Assembly: GCA_945860535.1 (NCBI GenBank)
Contig: CAMAQN010000003.1
Location: forward strand, 1 to 64,000
From: Auritidibacter sp. Marseille-P8566
GTDB lineage: Bacteria > Actinomycetota > Actinomycetes > Actinomycetales > Microbacteriaceae
Length of the DNA: 64,000 bases
Reading direction: 5' to 3'
The notes below the pieces were generated by a model, which saw only the letters and a list, made by a program, of their open reading frames with translations, was not told the DNA's origin and searched no databases. Position numbers and translations under genes: made by a program. Below, one piece after another: positions 38,494 to 48,572 of this stretch. Position 1 is the first letter of the stretch. Every line of letters starts with the position of its first letter.

Positions 38494-40317
38494 TCAGCCC
38501 TCAACTGTCGATTTTGGGACGGCTGCAAACAAGTGACCCTCGGCAACATCGGTGGAAATCGTAATTCCTGCTGCGATTTCGCTCTCGTCATAGTCGCGAC
38601 GTTCACCGGTGAACTCGTTGGTGATTACCATGGCGCCTTTATATGCGGGATGCCAACGAATCTCACGCTGCTCAAGAGCGTTGGTGACAACGCACGCCAT
38701 CAACTCTTTACCCGATTCGTGAAGAAACGAAATTGGCAAGACCTCTTGGTCTGCTCTCCATCTCGAATCTGCCTGCCAGCCGCTAAGGCTAGCCCAGCGA
38801 ACCGAACCAGTTGGAAACATTGGTCGCCAGGCTCTATAAACATTCATGACCCGCTTGGCTAGTGCAAGCTTTTCGGCAGACCAGTTTGGAATGTCCCCCA
38901 TCAGAATCCAAGGGCCGCCAACGGCATAGATTGCGAGTTGCGATTTCAGCGTGAGCGAGTTTTGGTCAGACATGTAGCTCGAGCACCAATGCGCTGGCAG
39001 GTATTTGCCGAGGCCGACTTTGGCAACCGCGTTGTGTCGCACGTCGCAAAAGTCGTCGCCGATTGTTGTGTCGTGGTGCCCAACCATTTGCAGATCTAGT
39101 GGTCGACCGCCGTTCCAACAGTTTTCTAGCCAAACATTCTCAAACCTGGAGCGAAACTCAGACAGCAGGCGATACCAGCCACGCACTGCCCAGTCTTCAC
39201 CGAGCCCCTGTGGGTGATCGTGTATCGCACTGTCGCAACGACTTATGGTCTCAAAATCATGCAGCAACCAGGTGAGCCCGTTGTTCGCGAGATTAGCGAG
39301 TTGCCCCGATAGGTAATCGATTACCGGGCCGTGACCCATGCACAGCGAACTGGTTCGGTGTGAAACAACTTGCGTCTTACCCCGCCAGGTTGCTAGCCAG
39401 TCAGGATGTCCGAGGGCAACGCTCGAAGCCGGGTCGGTATTGCCGAGAGAGGCCCATAGCCCAAGCCGCGTGCCGCTGCGCGAAGTAATCTCTGCAAGAC
39501 CAGGCATGCCGTCTTCAAAGTGCGGGCCTGGTTGCCACTCACCCACGATATTCTCCCAGCCCTTATCGATTGTGAGAACCTCAAGTTCGAGTTCCTTAGC
39601 GGTTTTTGCAACCGAAGCTACTAATGCTTGATTGACGTTTGTGCCGAAGCCCCAGGTGTCAACAATTAGCGGCGCAGAATAATCTCTCGCCCGAGCTGGA
39701 ATTGCTTGCAAAATCATGGACCGAAGTTCGGCGTGAGCTACCTCGATATCACCGAGGCCAGTCTTGATTTGAATCTGGGGCAAATCGATCAGCTCACTGC
39801 ACGCTGCAATCGGGTAAATCTGTTTTGGCAAGATCAGCAAAATATTCAGCTGCTGATTTTCAAGACTGAAGTGCACCAGTTGGGTATTGCTCTTCTCTAA
39901 GGCGAGCGCAACGAAGCGGTCTTCGCCGTCGAGCCCTTTACCTGCCAAAACAATCCATCCGGCCGCGTCTTGATATTTATCATTCGCGGTTGCCGGCTGT
40001 CCGTGCACCAGATACAGCACGCCGTCATAGTCCTCGCGCTCTGGAAAACCAACATCCATTTCTGCATCGACGTTGAAGGCTGCAGCGTCGGCGGTGGCGT
40101 AGGGCCCGCAAACAGCTATAAGTTCGTGTTTTTCTTCGAGCTTGAAGTCGACGATTTCGAACGCGCGCTCTTTGGCATCCCAACTGAAGGTTCTCAGCAA
40201 CCTTACGGTGCAGCTGGCCCAGCCGGTTTGGCTGAAGGACTGGGCAATCACACCCAATTCTTTGCCGTCAACTTTGGCGACTTCAAACTGCCCAGAATGC
40301 ACCTTCTGCATCGACAT
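38494..40317 (-). CDS. divergent GH36/alpha-galactosidase-like glycoside hydrolase
   Basis: VDTWGFGTNVN, LTIDKGWENIVGEWQP, LGLWASLGNTDP, WLLHDFETISRC, ENCWNGGRPLDLQMVGHHDTTIGDDFCD. Confidence 0.75.
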   Translation of the reverse strand: MSMQKVHSGQFEVAKVDGKELGVIAQSFSQTGWASCTVRLLRTFSWDAKERAFEIVDFKLEEKHELIAVCGPYATADAAAFNVDAEMDVGFPEREDYDGVLYLVHGQPATANDKYQDAAGWIVLAGKGLDGEDRFVALALEKSNTQLVHFSLENQQLNILLILPKQIYPIAACSELIDLPQIQIKTGLGDIEVAHAELRSMILQAIPARARDYSAPLIVDTWGFGTNVNQALVASVAKTAKELELEVLTIDKGWENIVGEWQPGPHFEDGMPGLAEITSRSGTRLGLWASLGNTDPASSVALGHPDWLATWRGKTQVVSHRTSSLCMGHGPVIDYLSGQLANLANNGLTWLLHDFETISRCDSAIHDHPQGLGEDWAVRGWYRLLSEFRSRFENVWLENCWNGGRPLDLQMVGHHDTTIGDDFCDVRHNAVAKVGLGKYLPAHWCSSYMSDQNSLTLKSQLAIYAVGGPWILMGDIPNWSAEKLALAKRVMNVYRAWRPMFPTGSVRWASLSGWQADSRWRADQEVLPISFLHESGKELMACVVTNALEQREIRWHPAYKGAMVITNEFTGERRDYDESEIAAGITISTDVAEGHLFAAVPKSTVEG

Positions 40318-40349
40318 CGACTCCTAAGTTTTCGGCAGAATTTTCATTA

Positions 40350-40356
40350 GTCATAC
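40350..40356 (-). promoter_or_regulatory. GTATGAY motif, site 1
   Basis: Reverse strand TAAGGTATGACTAATG upstream of the 40317 start. Confidence 0.45.
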
Positions 40357-40400
40357 CTTATGCAGTAATTTGAACTTCAAGGCACAAGAGGTTAGGCGGC

Positions 40401-41798
40401 ATGGGCATGATTCCTAGGGCCGACCTGCTCGCCGGCGATGAGATTCTCGCGGCTGAAGAAATTCTAAACACTGATGACCGCATATACGACCCGAGCTCTC
40501 GCCCAACCATTGAGGCCGCACTGGCGCTATCGAGCGGAGAGGTCGCCGGCTGGATTGTGCCTTTTGCCTCAGGCACTTTCGAGCATCACGCCGATGTCCC
40601 TGACCAGGGCCTGTTTCGCTGTCTGTTCGGCAGAGACTCGCTCATCATCGCTTCGCTCTTGAGGCAGCAAAATGCGCAGCTACAGCTCAATACCGTTTGT
40701 GCGCTTGCGGCCTATCAGGGCAAGACAGCTGACCCGGTGAGCGAAGAGGAGCCCGGTCGCATACCCCACGAAGTCAGGGAGGCTGGGGATCCGCAGGCAG
40801 CAAGAATTGCTGCTGAGAGTGGTTGGAAGTTTCCCTACTACGGATCGGTAGATGCAACCCTGCTCTGGATTATCGCGCTTGACGAGGTAGCACAACGTGA
40901 TCCTTCGATTCTCGAGAGACAAATTGCCGACCAATCACTTGCTCAGCGGGCCGAGTTTGCGGCGACTTGGGTGCTAAATCGGCTGCAATCGGGTGACGGT
41001 TATGTTCGTAGCACTCGCGCTAGTTCGAGGGGAATCTTGAATCAGGTATGGAAAGACTCGGGAGACTCTTATCTAACCAGCGATGGAAAAGTTGCAGCTG
41101 AATCGGGAACCGTCTCGGTTGAAACAGTTAGTCAAACTTTTGACGCTCTGCTGGCCGCTTCACGTTTGTCAAAGATGTCGACTCACAGCTGGGCCCACAC
41201 CCCCAACGACTTGATTGCCGAGGCCCAGAGAGTTCGTTCGCGCTTGGTTGACTCCTGGTGGCTTTCAGACCGATTCGCCCTGGGGCTCGGAGTGATTGAA
41301 CAAAAACACACGCTGCTCGATGCCATTGCGAGCAACCAATGGCGACTGCTCGATTCTGAAATTCTTGCCAAACAAGAACACGCGAGTTTTGTGAAGCAAC
41401 TTGTTGAGTCGGTCACCGACGAAGAGATTCTCGGCCCATACGGCATTCGCACGCTGGGTAGGTCGAACCCGAGATATCGCCCGGGGGGCTATCACACGGG
41501 CAGCAGTTGGCCCATGGATGCCGCCCTGATAACGAGGGGCCTAATCAGACATGGTGCTAACGCCGAAGCTCGATTGGTGGCAAACCGATCGATCCGAGCA
41601 ATCGAGGGCGTGGGCGCTTACCCCGAGCTGTTTCGCTCAGACGACAGCGAAAAGTGCGGGGTCAGCCGCTTCATCATTGACGTGCGAGATGGCCAATTAG
41701 GCACCTCGAATCGAATTTGCCAACCCCCGCAGCTGCTTCAGGGGTGGAGCATCGCCGCCTTCAGCTGGTTCAAGCAGCAGCCATTTGGCGGTAACTGA
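40401..41798 (+). CDS. glycogen-debranching/GH15-like six-hairpin glycosidase
   Basis: LFRCLFGRDSLIIASLL, AAYQGKTADPVSEEEPGRIPHEVRE, YYGSVDATLLWI, YHTGSSWPMDAALI. Confidence 0.75.
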   Translation: MGMIPRADLLAGDEILAAEEILNTDDRIYDPSSRPTIEAALALSSGEVAGWIVPFASGTFEHHADVPDQGLFRCLFGRDSLIIASLLRQQNAQLQLNTVCALAAYQGKTADPVSEEEPGRIPHEVREAGDPQAARIAAESGWKFPYYGSVDATLLWIIALDEVAQRDPSILERQIADQSLAQRAEFAATWVLNRLQSGDGYVRSTRASSRGILNQVWKDSGDSYLTSDGKVAAESGTVSVETVSQTFDALLAASRLSKMSTHSWAHTPNDLIAEAQRVRSRLVDSWWLSDRFALGLGVIEQKHTLLDAIASNQWRLLDSEILAKQEHASFVKQLVESVTDEEILGPYGIRTLGRSNPRYRPGGYHTGSSWPMDAALITRGLIRHGANAEARLVANRSIRAIEGVGAYPELFRSDDSEKCGVSRFIIDVRDGQLGTSNRICQPPQLLQGWSIAAFSWFKQQPFGGN

Positions 41799-41808
41799 GC
41801 CGGTGGCT

Positions 41809-42675
41809 CTAGTTTGAGCGGTAGGAAACTGCGCGCTGAGTTTGGCGACCAAGACCCTCAATCTCAAGCTCCATGAGATCACCATCGTGCAAGAAAACCG
41901 GTGGCTTGAGACCAAGACCAACACCAGGAGGAGTTCCGGTGTTGATTAGGTCGCCAGGTTCTAGAACCATAAATTGGCTCAGGTAGTAAACGAGAAAATC
42001 TGGCTTGAAAACCATTTGCGCTGTCGAGCTTTTCTGTCTGAGCTGACCGCTGACGGTTAGTGTCATCTTCAAATCTGAAACGTCACTCAACTCGTCGCGA
42101 GTTACCAACCAAGGCCCGGCTGGGTTAAAAGTTTCACAACTCTTTCCCTTAGACCACTGTCCTTGACGTTCTAGTTGAAATTCGCGTTCGCTTACGTCGT
42201 TGACCAAAACATATCCGGCGATGTGCGCCTCCGCCGCGGCGGGGCTAGCCAAATACTTCGCTTGTTTGCCAATTACAATCCCCAGTTCGACTTCCCAGTC
42301 GCACTTCAGTGACCCCTTCGGAATAATCACATCATCGTCTGGCCCGATGAGCGTGTTCGGCGCTTTTGTGAAAATGATTGGCTCAGGTGGAACCTCTGCG
42401 CCCGACTCTTTTGCGTGGTCTGCGTAGTTCAATCCGATGCAGATGATTTGATGAGGTCGCACAAATGGCGCACCGACTCTGTTGCCGGCGACCTCTAGAA
42501 AGTTTTTGGCCGCAATTCGATTTGCAACCTCAGCCTGAATGTCGAGCCACTTTTCATTCTGAAAAAATTCGGCGTCGAAGTCAACGACTAGGTCTGAGAT
42601 GTCGATGTAGTTGTGCTCATCAATAGCAACTGCCGGGCGTTCTTTGCCTGGTTGCCCAACTCGCATTAGTTTCAT
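41809..42675 (-). CDS. fumarylacetoacetate-hydrolase family protein (2,4-diketo-3-deoxy-sugar-acid hydrolase-like)
   Basis: IICIGLNYADHAKESGAEVPPEPIIFTKA, DWEVELGIVIGKQAKYL, NDVSEREFQLERQGQWSKGKSCETF, TGTPPGVGLGLKPP. Confidence 0.85.
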   Translation of the reverse strand: MKLMRVGQPGKERPAVAIDEHNYIDISDLVVDFDAEFFQNEKWLDIQAEVANRIAAKNFLEVAGNRVGAPFVRPHQIICIGLNYADHAKESGAEVPPEPIIFTKAPNTLIGPDDDVIIPKGSLKCDWEVELGIVIGKQAKYLASPAAAEAHIAGYVLVNDVSEREFQLERQGQWSKGKSCETFNPAGPWLVTRDELSDVSDLKMTLTVSGQLRQKSSTAQMVFKPDFLVYYLSQFMVLEPGDLINTGTPPGVGLGLKPPVFLHDGDLMELEIEGLGRQTQRAVSYRSN

Positions 42676-42815
42676 CTTTTACCCCTCTGACGCGCAGCAT
42701 CGGTGCTTGATGGCCTGGGCAAAAGCCTAACGCTGACGCCGAAAGCGCACAATGTCCTGGTTGGCAGCATGGTGACGAGCGATTATTCTTGGCATAACTT
42801 CGCAAAGGATCCTCT

Positions 42816-44201
42816 GTGAACAGTAGACCCGAAGAACCCGGTGTGGTTCTGCGCCAACTCATCGATGCCCTTGGCGATGCCGTGCTCACCGACCAAAAGA
42901 ACCTTGCCGAAGCAAGAACCGATCGCTCAGGGAAAACCAGCGACTTTGACCCAATTTGCGTTGTCGAAGCCACAAGCACGGACGATGTCGTGGCCGTTAT
43001 GAAGATTGCCAACCAGACGCTAACTCCAGTTGTGACCAGGGGTGCGGGGAGCGGTCTGGCTGGTGGAGCGATCGGCAGCGCGGGTGAGATTGTGCTGTCG
43101 CTGGCGAAAATGAACAAGATTATCGAGATCTCAACCGAGAACCGCTGGGCTCAGGTGCAAGCCGGTGTAATTAACCAGGACCTGAACCTGGCGGCGCAGA
43201 AGCTTGGGCTCTGGTTTGCGCCTGACCCGGCCAGCCGAATCTGGTCTACCGTGGGCGGCAACATCGCCACCAACGCCGGCGGTCTGCTGTGCGCAAAGTA
43301 TGGCGTGACGCGAGAAGCGGTTAGGCAGCTCACGGTGGTGATGGCCGATGGCGAGGTTATGACTCTTGGGCACGAAACAGTTAAGGGTGTAACCGGCTTC
43401 GACCTGGTTGGTCTGCTAGTTGGTAGCGAAGGAACCCTCGGTGTGATAACCGAAGCCAAGGTTTCACTCAAGCCCGTCGATGGGCATCCGGTAACAACCT
43501 TGAGCGCAAAAGTGGCAGACATAACTCTTGCGGCAAGGGCGATTCAAGAAACATTTAGATACGGGCTTCAGCCGAGCGTGTTTGAGCTAATCGATGAGAC
43601 TTGCTCTCGTTACATAACTGAGCATCTCGAGGGAGTTCTGCTCGAGAGGAGCTTTAACATGCTGATTGCGCAGACCGATGGTGCCGGTGCAGCACATTTG
43701 GCAGAGAAGATTGCGCAGGTTTGGCGCGACCTCGGTCTTGAGGTGCAGGTCGAAGAACGCGGCGACGAACTGCTTAGTTTTAGGCGCGCCATGTTGCCAG
43801 CACTTGAAGCCAAAGGAAAAGTCTTAATCGAAGATGTCGCGGTGCCAATTTCAAAACTGGGTGAAATGCTGCAAGCAGTGCGCGACATCGAGACGCAGTA
43901 TGGCATTGAGATTCCGACCGTCGCCCACGCCGGCGATGGCAACCTTCACCCCAATTTCGTCTACAACGATGAAGAGGTTCCGGAACACATCTGGGAAGCT
44001 GCCGATGCTATTTTTCGCAAGGCAATTTCATTGGGCGGAACTCTAACCGGCGAGCACGGAGTTGGGCTACTGAAGCGACAGTGGCTGATTGACGAGTTGG
44101 GTCAGAGCCAGACCGAGTTGCAATGGCAGATCAAGAAAGTGTTCGACCCGAACAACATTCTGAACCCCGGAAAAGTTTTCGACCCGGAGAAGTTCAACTA
44201 G
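42816..44201 (+). CDS. FAD-linked oxidase (glycolate oxidase GlcD / D-lactate dehydrogenase family)
   Basis: TRGAGSGLAGGAIGSAGEIVLSL, VGSEGTLGVITEA, HAGDGNLHPNFV, GTLTGEHGVGLLKRQWL, NPGKVF. Confidence 0.92.
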   Translation: MNSRPEEPGVVLRQLIDALGDAVLTDQKNLAEARTDRSGKTSDFDPICVVEATSTDDVVAVMKIANQTLTPVVTRGAGSGLAGGAIGSAGEIVLSLAKMNKIIEISTENRWAQVQAGVINQDLNLAAQKLGLWFAPDPASRIWSTVGGNIATNAGGLLCAKYGVTREAVRQLTVVMADGEVMTLGHETVKGVTGFDLVGLLVGSEGTLGVITEAKVSLKPVDGHPVTTLSAKVADITLAARAIQETFRYGLQPSVFELIDETCSRYITEHLEGVLLERSFNMLIAQTDGAGAAHLAEKIAQVWRDLGLEVQVEERGDELLSFRRAMLPALEAKGKVLIEDVAVPISKLGEMLQAVRDIETQYGIEIPTVAHAGDGNLHPNFVYNDEEVPEHIWEAADAIFRKAISLGGTLTGEHGVGLLKRQWLIDELGQSQTELQWQIKKVFDPNNILNPGKVFDPEKFN

Positions 44202-44286
44202 GGCGCTCTCTGGCTCGGACACTCAGGCTAGGCCCTGGGGTTTTGCTAAGGTTTTTCTAAATCACCGTTGATGCTGGAGGCTTGCA

Positions 44287-45309
44287 GTGAACCAACCGAT
44301 AACGCTTTTCACCGGACAGTGGGCCGACCTGACCCTAGATGAGGTTGCCGGCTTGGCCTCAAAATGGGGTTATGACGGGCTCGAGATTGCCTGCAGCGCC
44401 GAGCACCTAGACGTGTGGCGAGTTGCCGAGGACCCAAGCTACCTAAAGCAGCGCCAAGAAGTTCTAAAGCGACACTCACTGCAGACCTGGGCAATCTCAA
44501 ACCACCTCACCGGTCAAGCTGTTTGTGACAACCCGATCGACTTTCGCCACCGCGGTATTGTGCGGCCGGCAGTCTGGGGCGACGGCGACCAAGAGGGTGT
44601 GCGCCAGCGTGCTGCCGAAGAAATGAAGCTCACCGCGATCGCCGCCCGCAAGCTCGGAGTCGACACCGTGGTTGGTTTCACCGGCTCATCGATTTGGCAG
44701 TATGTGGCTATGTTTCCACCGGTGCCGCAGTCGGCAATCGACCAGGGCTACGAAGACTTTGCAAAGCGTTGGAACCCAATCATGGATGTCTTCGACTCGG
44801 AAGGTGTGCGTTTCGCGCTAGAGGTGCACCCGTCTGAGATTGCTTACGACTACCACACCACTCGCATCGCACTGGATGCCATCGACAACAGAAAAGCATT
44901 CGGCCTGAACTGGGATCCAAGCCACATGATTTGGCAAGATATCGACCCGGTCAACTTCATTCTCGACTTTGCAGACCGCATCTATCACGTTGACTGCAAA
45001 GACACTCGGGTGTTCAGAAACGACGGTCGCAGAGGCCGCATGGGTTCACACTTGAACTGGGCAGACCCGAGGCGAGGATGGTCATTCGTTTCTACCGGTC
45101 GCGGTGATGTTGATTGGGAGTCGAGCTTTAGAGCACTTCGAACAGTTGGATACAACGGCCCGATCTCAGTTGAGTGGGAAGACGCCGGAATGGATCGACT
45201 TCACGGCGCAGCCGAAGCTGTTGGCTTTATCAAGAGCCTGATGTGGAAAAGCCCAGAGCGCTCTTTTGACGAAGCATTCTCGGTAGATTCAGCAGCTAGC
45301 GAAGACTAG
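44287..45309 (+). CDS. sugar phosphate isomerase/epimerase (AP-endonuclease-2-like TIM barrel)
   Basis: YDGLEIACSAEHLD, FALEVHPSEIAYDYHTTRIAL, GLNWDPSHMIWQDID, HVDCKDTRV, ISVEWEDAGMD. Confidence 0.88.
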   Translation: MNQPITLFTGQWADLTLDEVAGLASKWGYDGLEIACSAEHLDVWRVAEDPSYLKQRQEVLKRHSLQTWAISNHLTGQAVCDNPIDFRHRGIVRPAVWGDGDQEGVRQRAAEEMKLTAIAARKLGVDTVVGFTGSSIWQYVAMFPPVPQSAIDQGYEDFAKRWNPIMDVFDSEGVRFALEVHPSEIAYDYHTTRIALDAIDNRKAFGLNWDPSHMIWQDIDPVNFILDFADRIYHVDCKDTRVFRNDGRRGRMGSHLNWADPRRGWSFVSTGRGDVDWESSFRALRTVGYNGPISVEWEDAGMDRLHGAAEAVGFIKSLMWKSPERSFDEAFSVDSAASED

Positions 45310-46138
45310 CGAGAGTGATCGAACCGGTGTTGTTCACCATTGCGTAGTCTTCGTCCAGACACGCACTGCTGAAAGCTATGGTCGAATCGCTTGAGCGAAC
45401 CGCACAGTCAAAGATTCCCTTTTGCCCGCCGGCGTGATTTTCTTCTGTCGGCAGTTTTACCAGCAACTGAGAATCACCAGTCGAACTAAATTTACGGATC
45501 TCTGCTCTAAAGGCCATCGCAACAAAAAGATCGCCGTTGGCATCAAAAGATAAACCGTCTGGCCCCGCACCGGTTTCGCAGGCGAAAGTTTTGGCCAACC
45601 GGCCATCGACATCAATAAAGCTGATTCGGTCTGCAAAAGTTTCAGCAACAGCCAGCAAGCCGCTTTGTCGTTCGCACCCGTTTGGGAACACAAAACTGGC
45701 AGCGGTTGGGTTCACCTCGCCGGTTGGCGAAACCCGATACAGCGCCGAAGCAACCGGCTTGTCTGTCTCGGGGTCAAAGCCATAACCGCCAACCCAGGCG
45801 GTTCCATCGGTGTCGACGTGCATATCGTTAAGCGGGTGTTCGGTAAAGCCCGAGAGGTCGGCAAACACCGAGAGCTCACCCTTGGTAGCTAACTTCAAGA
45901 TTTGTCGCTTGAGGCAATCAACAACCAGTAGATCCCCATCGGGCGTCCAGCCAAGACCGCCCGGCATCTCTGGCCCGCCCTGCGACTGGGTAAGTTTCAC
46001 CGTGGCACCAAGATTCGGATTCCAGGCGATGACCTGTCCCCTGAACATGTCGCTGAACCAAAGCTCTTCACCTCGCCAACGCAGCGACTCGGCAAAACCC
46101 AAACCCTCAAGGGATCTAAGGGTCTGAGGATTGGCCAT
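45296..46138 (-). CDS. SMP-30/gluconolactonase family protein
   Basis: GFAESLRWRGEELWFSDMFRGQVIAW, MPGGLGWTPDGDLLVVD, GPDGLSFDANGDLFVAM. Confidence 0.88.
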   Translation of the reverse strand: MANPQTLRSLEGLGFAESLRWRGEELWFSDMFRGQVIAWNPNLGATVKLTQSQGGPEMPGGLGWTPDGDLLVVDCLKRQILKLATKGELSVFADLSGFTEHPLNDMHVDTDGTAWVGGYGFDPETDKPVASALYRVSPTGEVNPTAASFVFPNGCERQSGLLAVAETFADRISFIDVDGRLAKTFACETGAGPDGLSFDANGDLFVAMAFRAEIRKFSSTGDSQLLVKLPTEENHAGGQKGIFDCAVRSSDSTIAFSSACLDEDYAMVNNTGSITLASLR

Positions 46139-46140
46139 GG

Positions 46141-46875
46141 CTAGAAGGTTGCCGTGAGTCCACCATCAATGGTGATGGTCTGGCCGGTGATGTAGGTATT
46201 TGTGCGACCGCTGAGCCACAACACCGATTCGGCAATCTCCTCGGGCGTCGATGCTCGTCCAAGTGGAAGCCTTCCGGATTCGACATATTGTTTACGAAAC
46301 TCTTCGGTGTCTGCTTCGTCGATGCCGTTTTCAAGAAGGCTCATCTGGGTTCGCACGAAACCCGGCGCAACCGCATTTGCCAAGATGCCGAACTCTGCGC
46401 CGGCCAAAGCAAAAGATCGCGTTGCCGCTTCGAGCCCAGCCTTACCAACGTCATAGGCGAGAGCATCTTGTCTTGAGAACCTGGCGTGCACGCTGGTGAT
46501 GTTAACAACGCGGCCAAAACCCTGCGACTTCATCGAGTCAAACACCTGCGACATAAGGTCAATCGGCCCCTCTAGATTCACAGCCCAGACCGACTGCCAA
46601 TCTTTCAATGAGGAATCACCGAACGGAGTTGGGCGATAGATGCCAGCAACATTCACGAGCACATCGATTGCACCGAGTTCCTCAAGCGCTGCTCTAACCA
46701 CTCGTTCGCGTTCTTGAGCCACCGATAAGTCTGCCTGCATCCAGTTTCCACCAGCTTGATTGTCAACACCGAAAACCAAGTCGCCGCGATTACGAAGTGA
46801 TTCCGCAACGCTGCGTCCGATTCCGCTAGCGACCCCTGTGACTAGAGTTCTAAGCTGCTGGTTCAAGTGAATCAT
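46141..46875 (-). CDS. short-chain dehydrogenase/reductase
   Basis: VTGVASGIGRSVAESL, NVAGI, YDVGKAGLE, GQTITIDGGL; ATG at 46875 preferred. Confidence 0.92.
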   Translation of the reverse strand: MIHLNQQLRTLVTGVASGIGRSVAESLRNRGDLVFGVDNQAGGNWMQADLSVAQERERVVRAALEELGAIDVLVNVAGIYRPTPFGDSSLKDWQSVWAVNLEGPIDLMSQVFDSMKSQGFGRVVNITSVHARFSRQDALAYDVGKAGLEAATRSFALAGAEFGILANAVAPGFVRTQMSLLENGIDEADTEEFRKQYVESGRLPLGRASTPEEIAESVLWLSGRTNTYITGQTITIDGGLTATF

Positions 46876-47776
46876 CCACCTTTCTAAAAAACTGCAGGGA
46901 AGTTTTCCAAGAAATAGTTTCGCCCGCAGCCATAAACGGCCCCACCGAATCGTTTGCTCCCAGCCCGTGAGCAACATTGGTCGGCTCTACGCCAAGCGCA
47001 TAAACCTGATTGTTCCAAGGTGACTGAGTTGACGTGGCAAACTCCTGCCAAATCAGTGCGTGGCTTAGACCCTCCCAGTCAATCCTTGCCACCCAGCCGG
47101 CAACTTCTACCGAAATGCTCTTGTTTTTTGAGTTCGCAAGCGCAAACACCTTTGCCTGTTGTTGCATGGTTAGCTGGGTGAACTGCGGTGCGGGCTGCGA
47201 TGGCTTGCCTGTGGCTTTCAGAGGCGCGCCGGAATAGTCAAGTTCGATGATGGTGGCCGATGGGCAAAAACTAAGATTCGCGACGGCACCGTTTTTTAGC
47301 GGTTGCAAAAAGTCTGAGCCCAAGATTAGGTGCTCTGCGAAGCCGACCGCCTTGCGATTTGCCGAGTGATTTGTGGCGGTAGTTTCCGCGGTGACAACCC
47401 CAGCCGAAACGCTCCATCGGCGAGACAATTCGATCTCGCCTCGGCTGTCGAGCCAGTTCAAAGTCAAGCTGTCGTTGTTCACTTCTGTGATAGCCCAGTC
47501 AGCTTGCGAAGCCGCCCCGTGAAATGCAGGTTCTGCAGATTGCTCAGTGGCTGAACCGGTGTTTGGTGCGCATAGCTGCCAACCACCGCACCAGTTTTCA
47601 ACCCAACTGCGTTCATCAGCAGCAGGCACTGGCAAAGGTTGAACTGAATCGGCCCAGGGAGTTTGCGCCAAGAAGCTCACCTTGTTGATTCGGAAGTTGG
47701 CCAACACCGCGCCTTCTTGCGGAATGATTTCTAACTGCAAATCACCGACGAGAAGAGTCAACGATGTTGCCATCAC
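46850..47776 (-). CDS. aldose 1-epimerase-like protein
   Basis: WCGGWQLCAPNTGSATEQSAEPAFHGAASQADW, VGFAEHLILGSDFL, VYALGVEPTNVAHG. Confidence 0.8.
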   Translation of the reverse strand: MMATSLTLLVGDLQLEIIPQEGAVLANFRINKVSFLAQTPWADSVQPLPVPAADERSWVENWCGGWQLCAPNTGSATEQSAEPAFHGAASQADWAITEVNNDSLTLNWLDSRGEIELSRRWSVSAGVVTAETTATNHSANRKAVGFAEHLILGSDFLQPLKNGAVANLSFCPSATIIELDYSGAPLKATGKPSQPAPQFTQLTMQQQAKVFALANSKNKSISVEVAGWVARIDWEGLSHALIWQEFATSTQSPWNNQVYALGVEPTNVAHGLGANDSVGPFMAAGETISWKTSLQFFRKVDDSLEPAA

Positions 47777-48555
47777 TCACCTCGGCGGCTTAGGTCGTTT
47801 GAATTAGCGCCGGACTTTAGAGCCTCGATAAGCGAACTTTTTCCCTCTAAAACAACCGTCAGCATTGTGTCGGCAGCCAACTGGCCATCGCCGCGATTTA
47901 TCGCTTCATAAACTTCGTTGTGTAACTGGACGTCGAGCTCCAATGCCTCTCGACCGCGAACGGCCTGCTGCTGAATAATGAATACGCGTCTAAGAAAGTC
48001 ACTCACAACCGAACCGAACTGCAGTAGGAATGAGTTCTGGCTTGCTTCATAAACCGCAAGGTGAAAATCAAGATCTGCCCTCGCAAAGTCTTCGGGGCTG
48101 TCCAGTTGGTCTTGCATGGTCTGAATAGCCAACTTCAAACTGCGGTGCTGATCCATGTTTGCTCTGTTAGCGGCCAGCTTCGCAGCGGCCGGCTCAAGAA
48201 TCTGACGAAGCTCAATCAAATCGAGCATCACTGCGTCGCCGCGCCCCTCTTCGTGATGCCAACGAAGAATGTCGGAATCGAAAATGTTCCAGTGCTCAGG
48301 CTCTTGAACCCGGGTGCCAACCTTCTGGCGAATCTCAATCAAGCCCTTGGCCGAAAGCACGCGCATAGCCTCTCGAACCGAGGTGCGGCTGACGTTGTAG
48401 TTGGCACCAAGCTCGGGTTCGGTGGGCAAAAACTCACCGGGCAAAATCTTGCCGCCGACTAAGGTTCTGCCGATGCTCTCGATGATTGTCTTTTGAAGTC
48501 CCCGGATAGACGACCGAGAGCCACTGAGGGGTTCGTAGGCATTGTCCATCTTCAC
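47773..48555 (-). CDS. GntR-family transcriptional regulator, FadR/FCD subfamily
   Basis: GKILPGEFLPTEPELGANYNVSRTSVREAMRVLSAKGLIEIRQKVGTRV, FCD ligand domain. Confidence 0.93.
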   Translation of the reverse strand: MKMDNAYEPLSGSRSSIRGLQKTIIESIGRTLVGGKILPGEFLPTEPELGANYNVSRTSVREAMRVLSAKGLIEIRQKVGTRVQEPEHWNIFDSDILRWHHEEGRGDAVMLDLIELRQILEPAAAKLAANRANMDQHRSLKLAIQTMQDQLDSPEDFARADLDFHLAVYEASQNSFLLQFGSVVSDFLRRVFIIQQQAVRGREALELDVQLHNEVYEAINRGDGQLAADTMLTVVLEGKSSLIEALKSGANSNDLSRRGE

Positions 48556-48572
48556 CTCGGGTTTGTTGGGCG

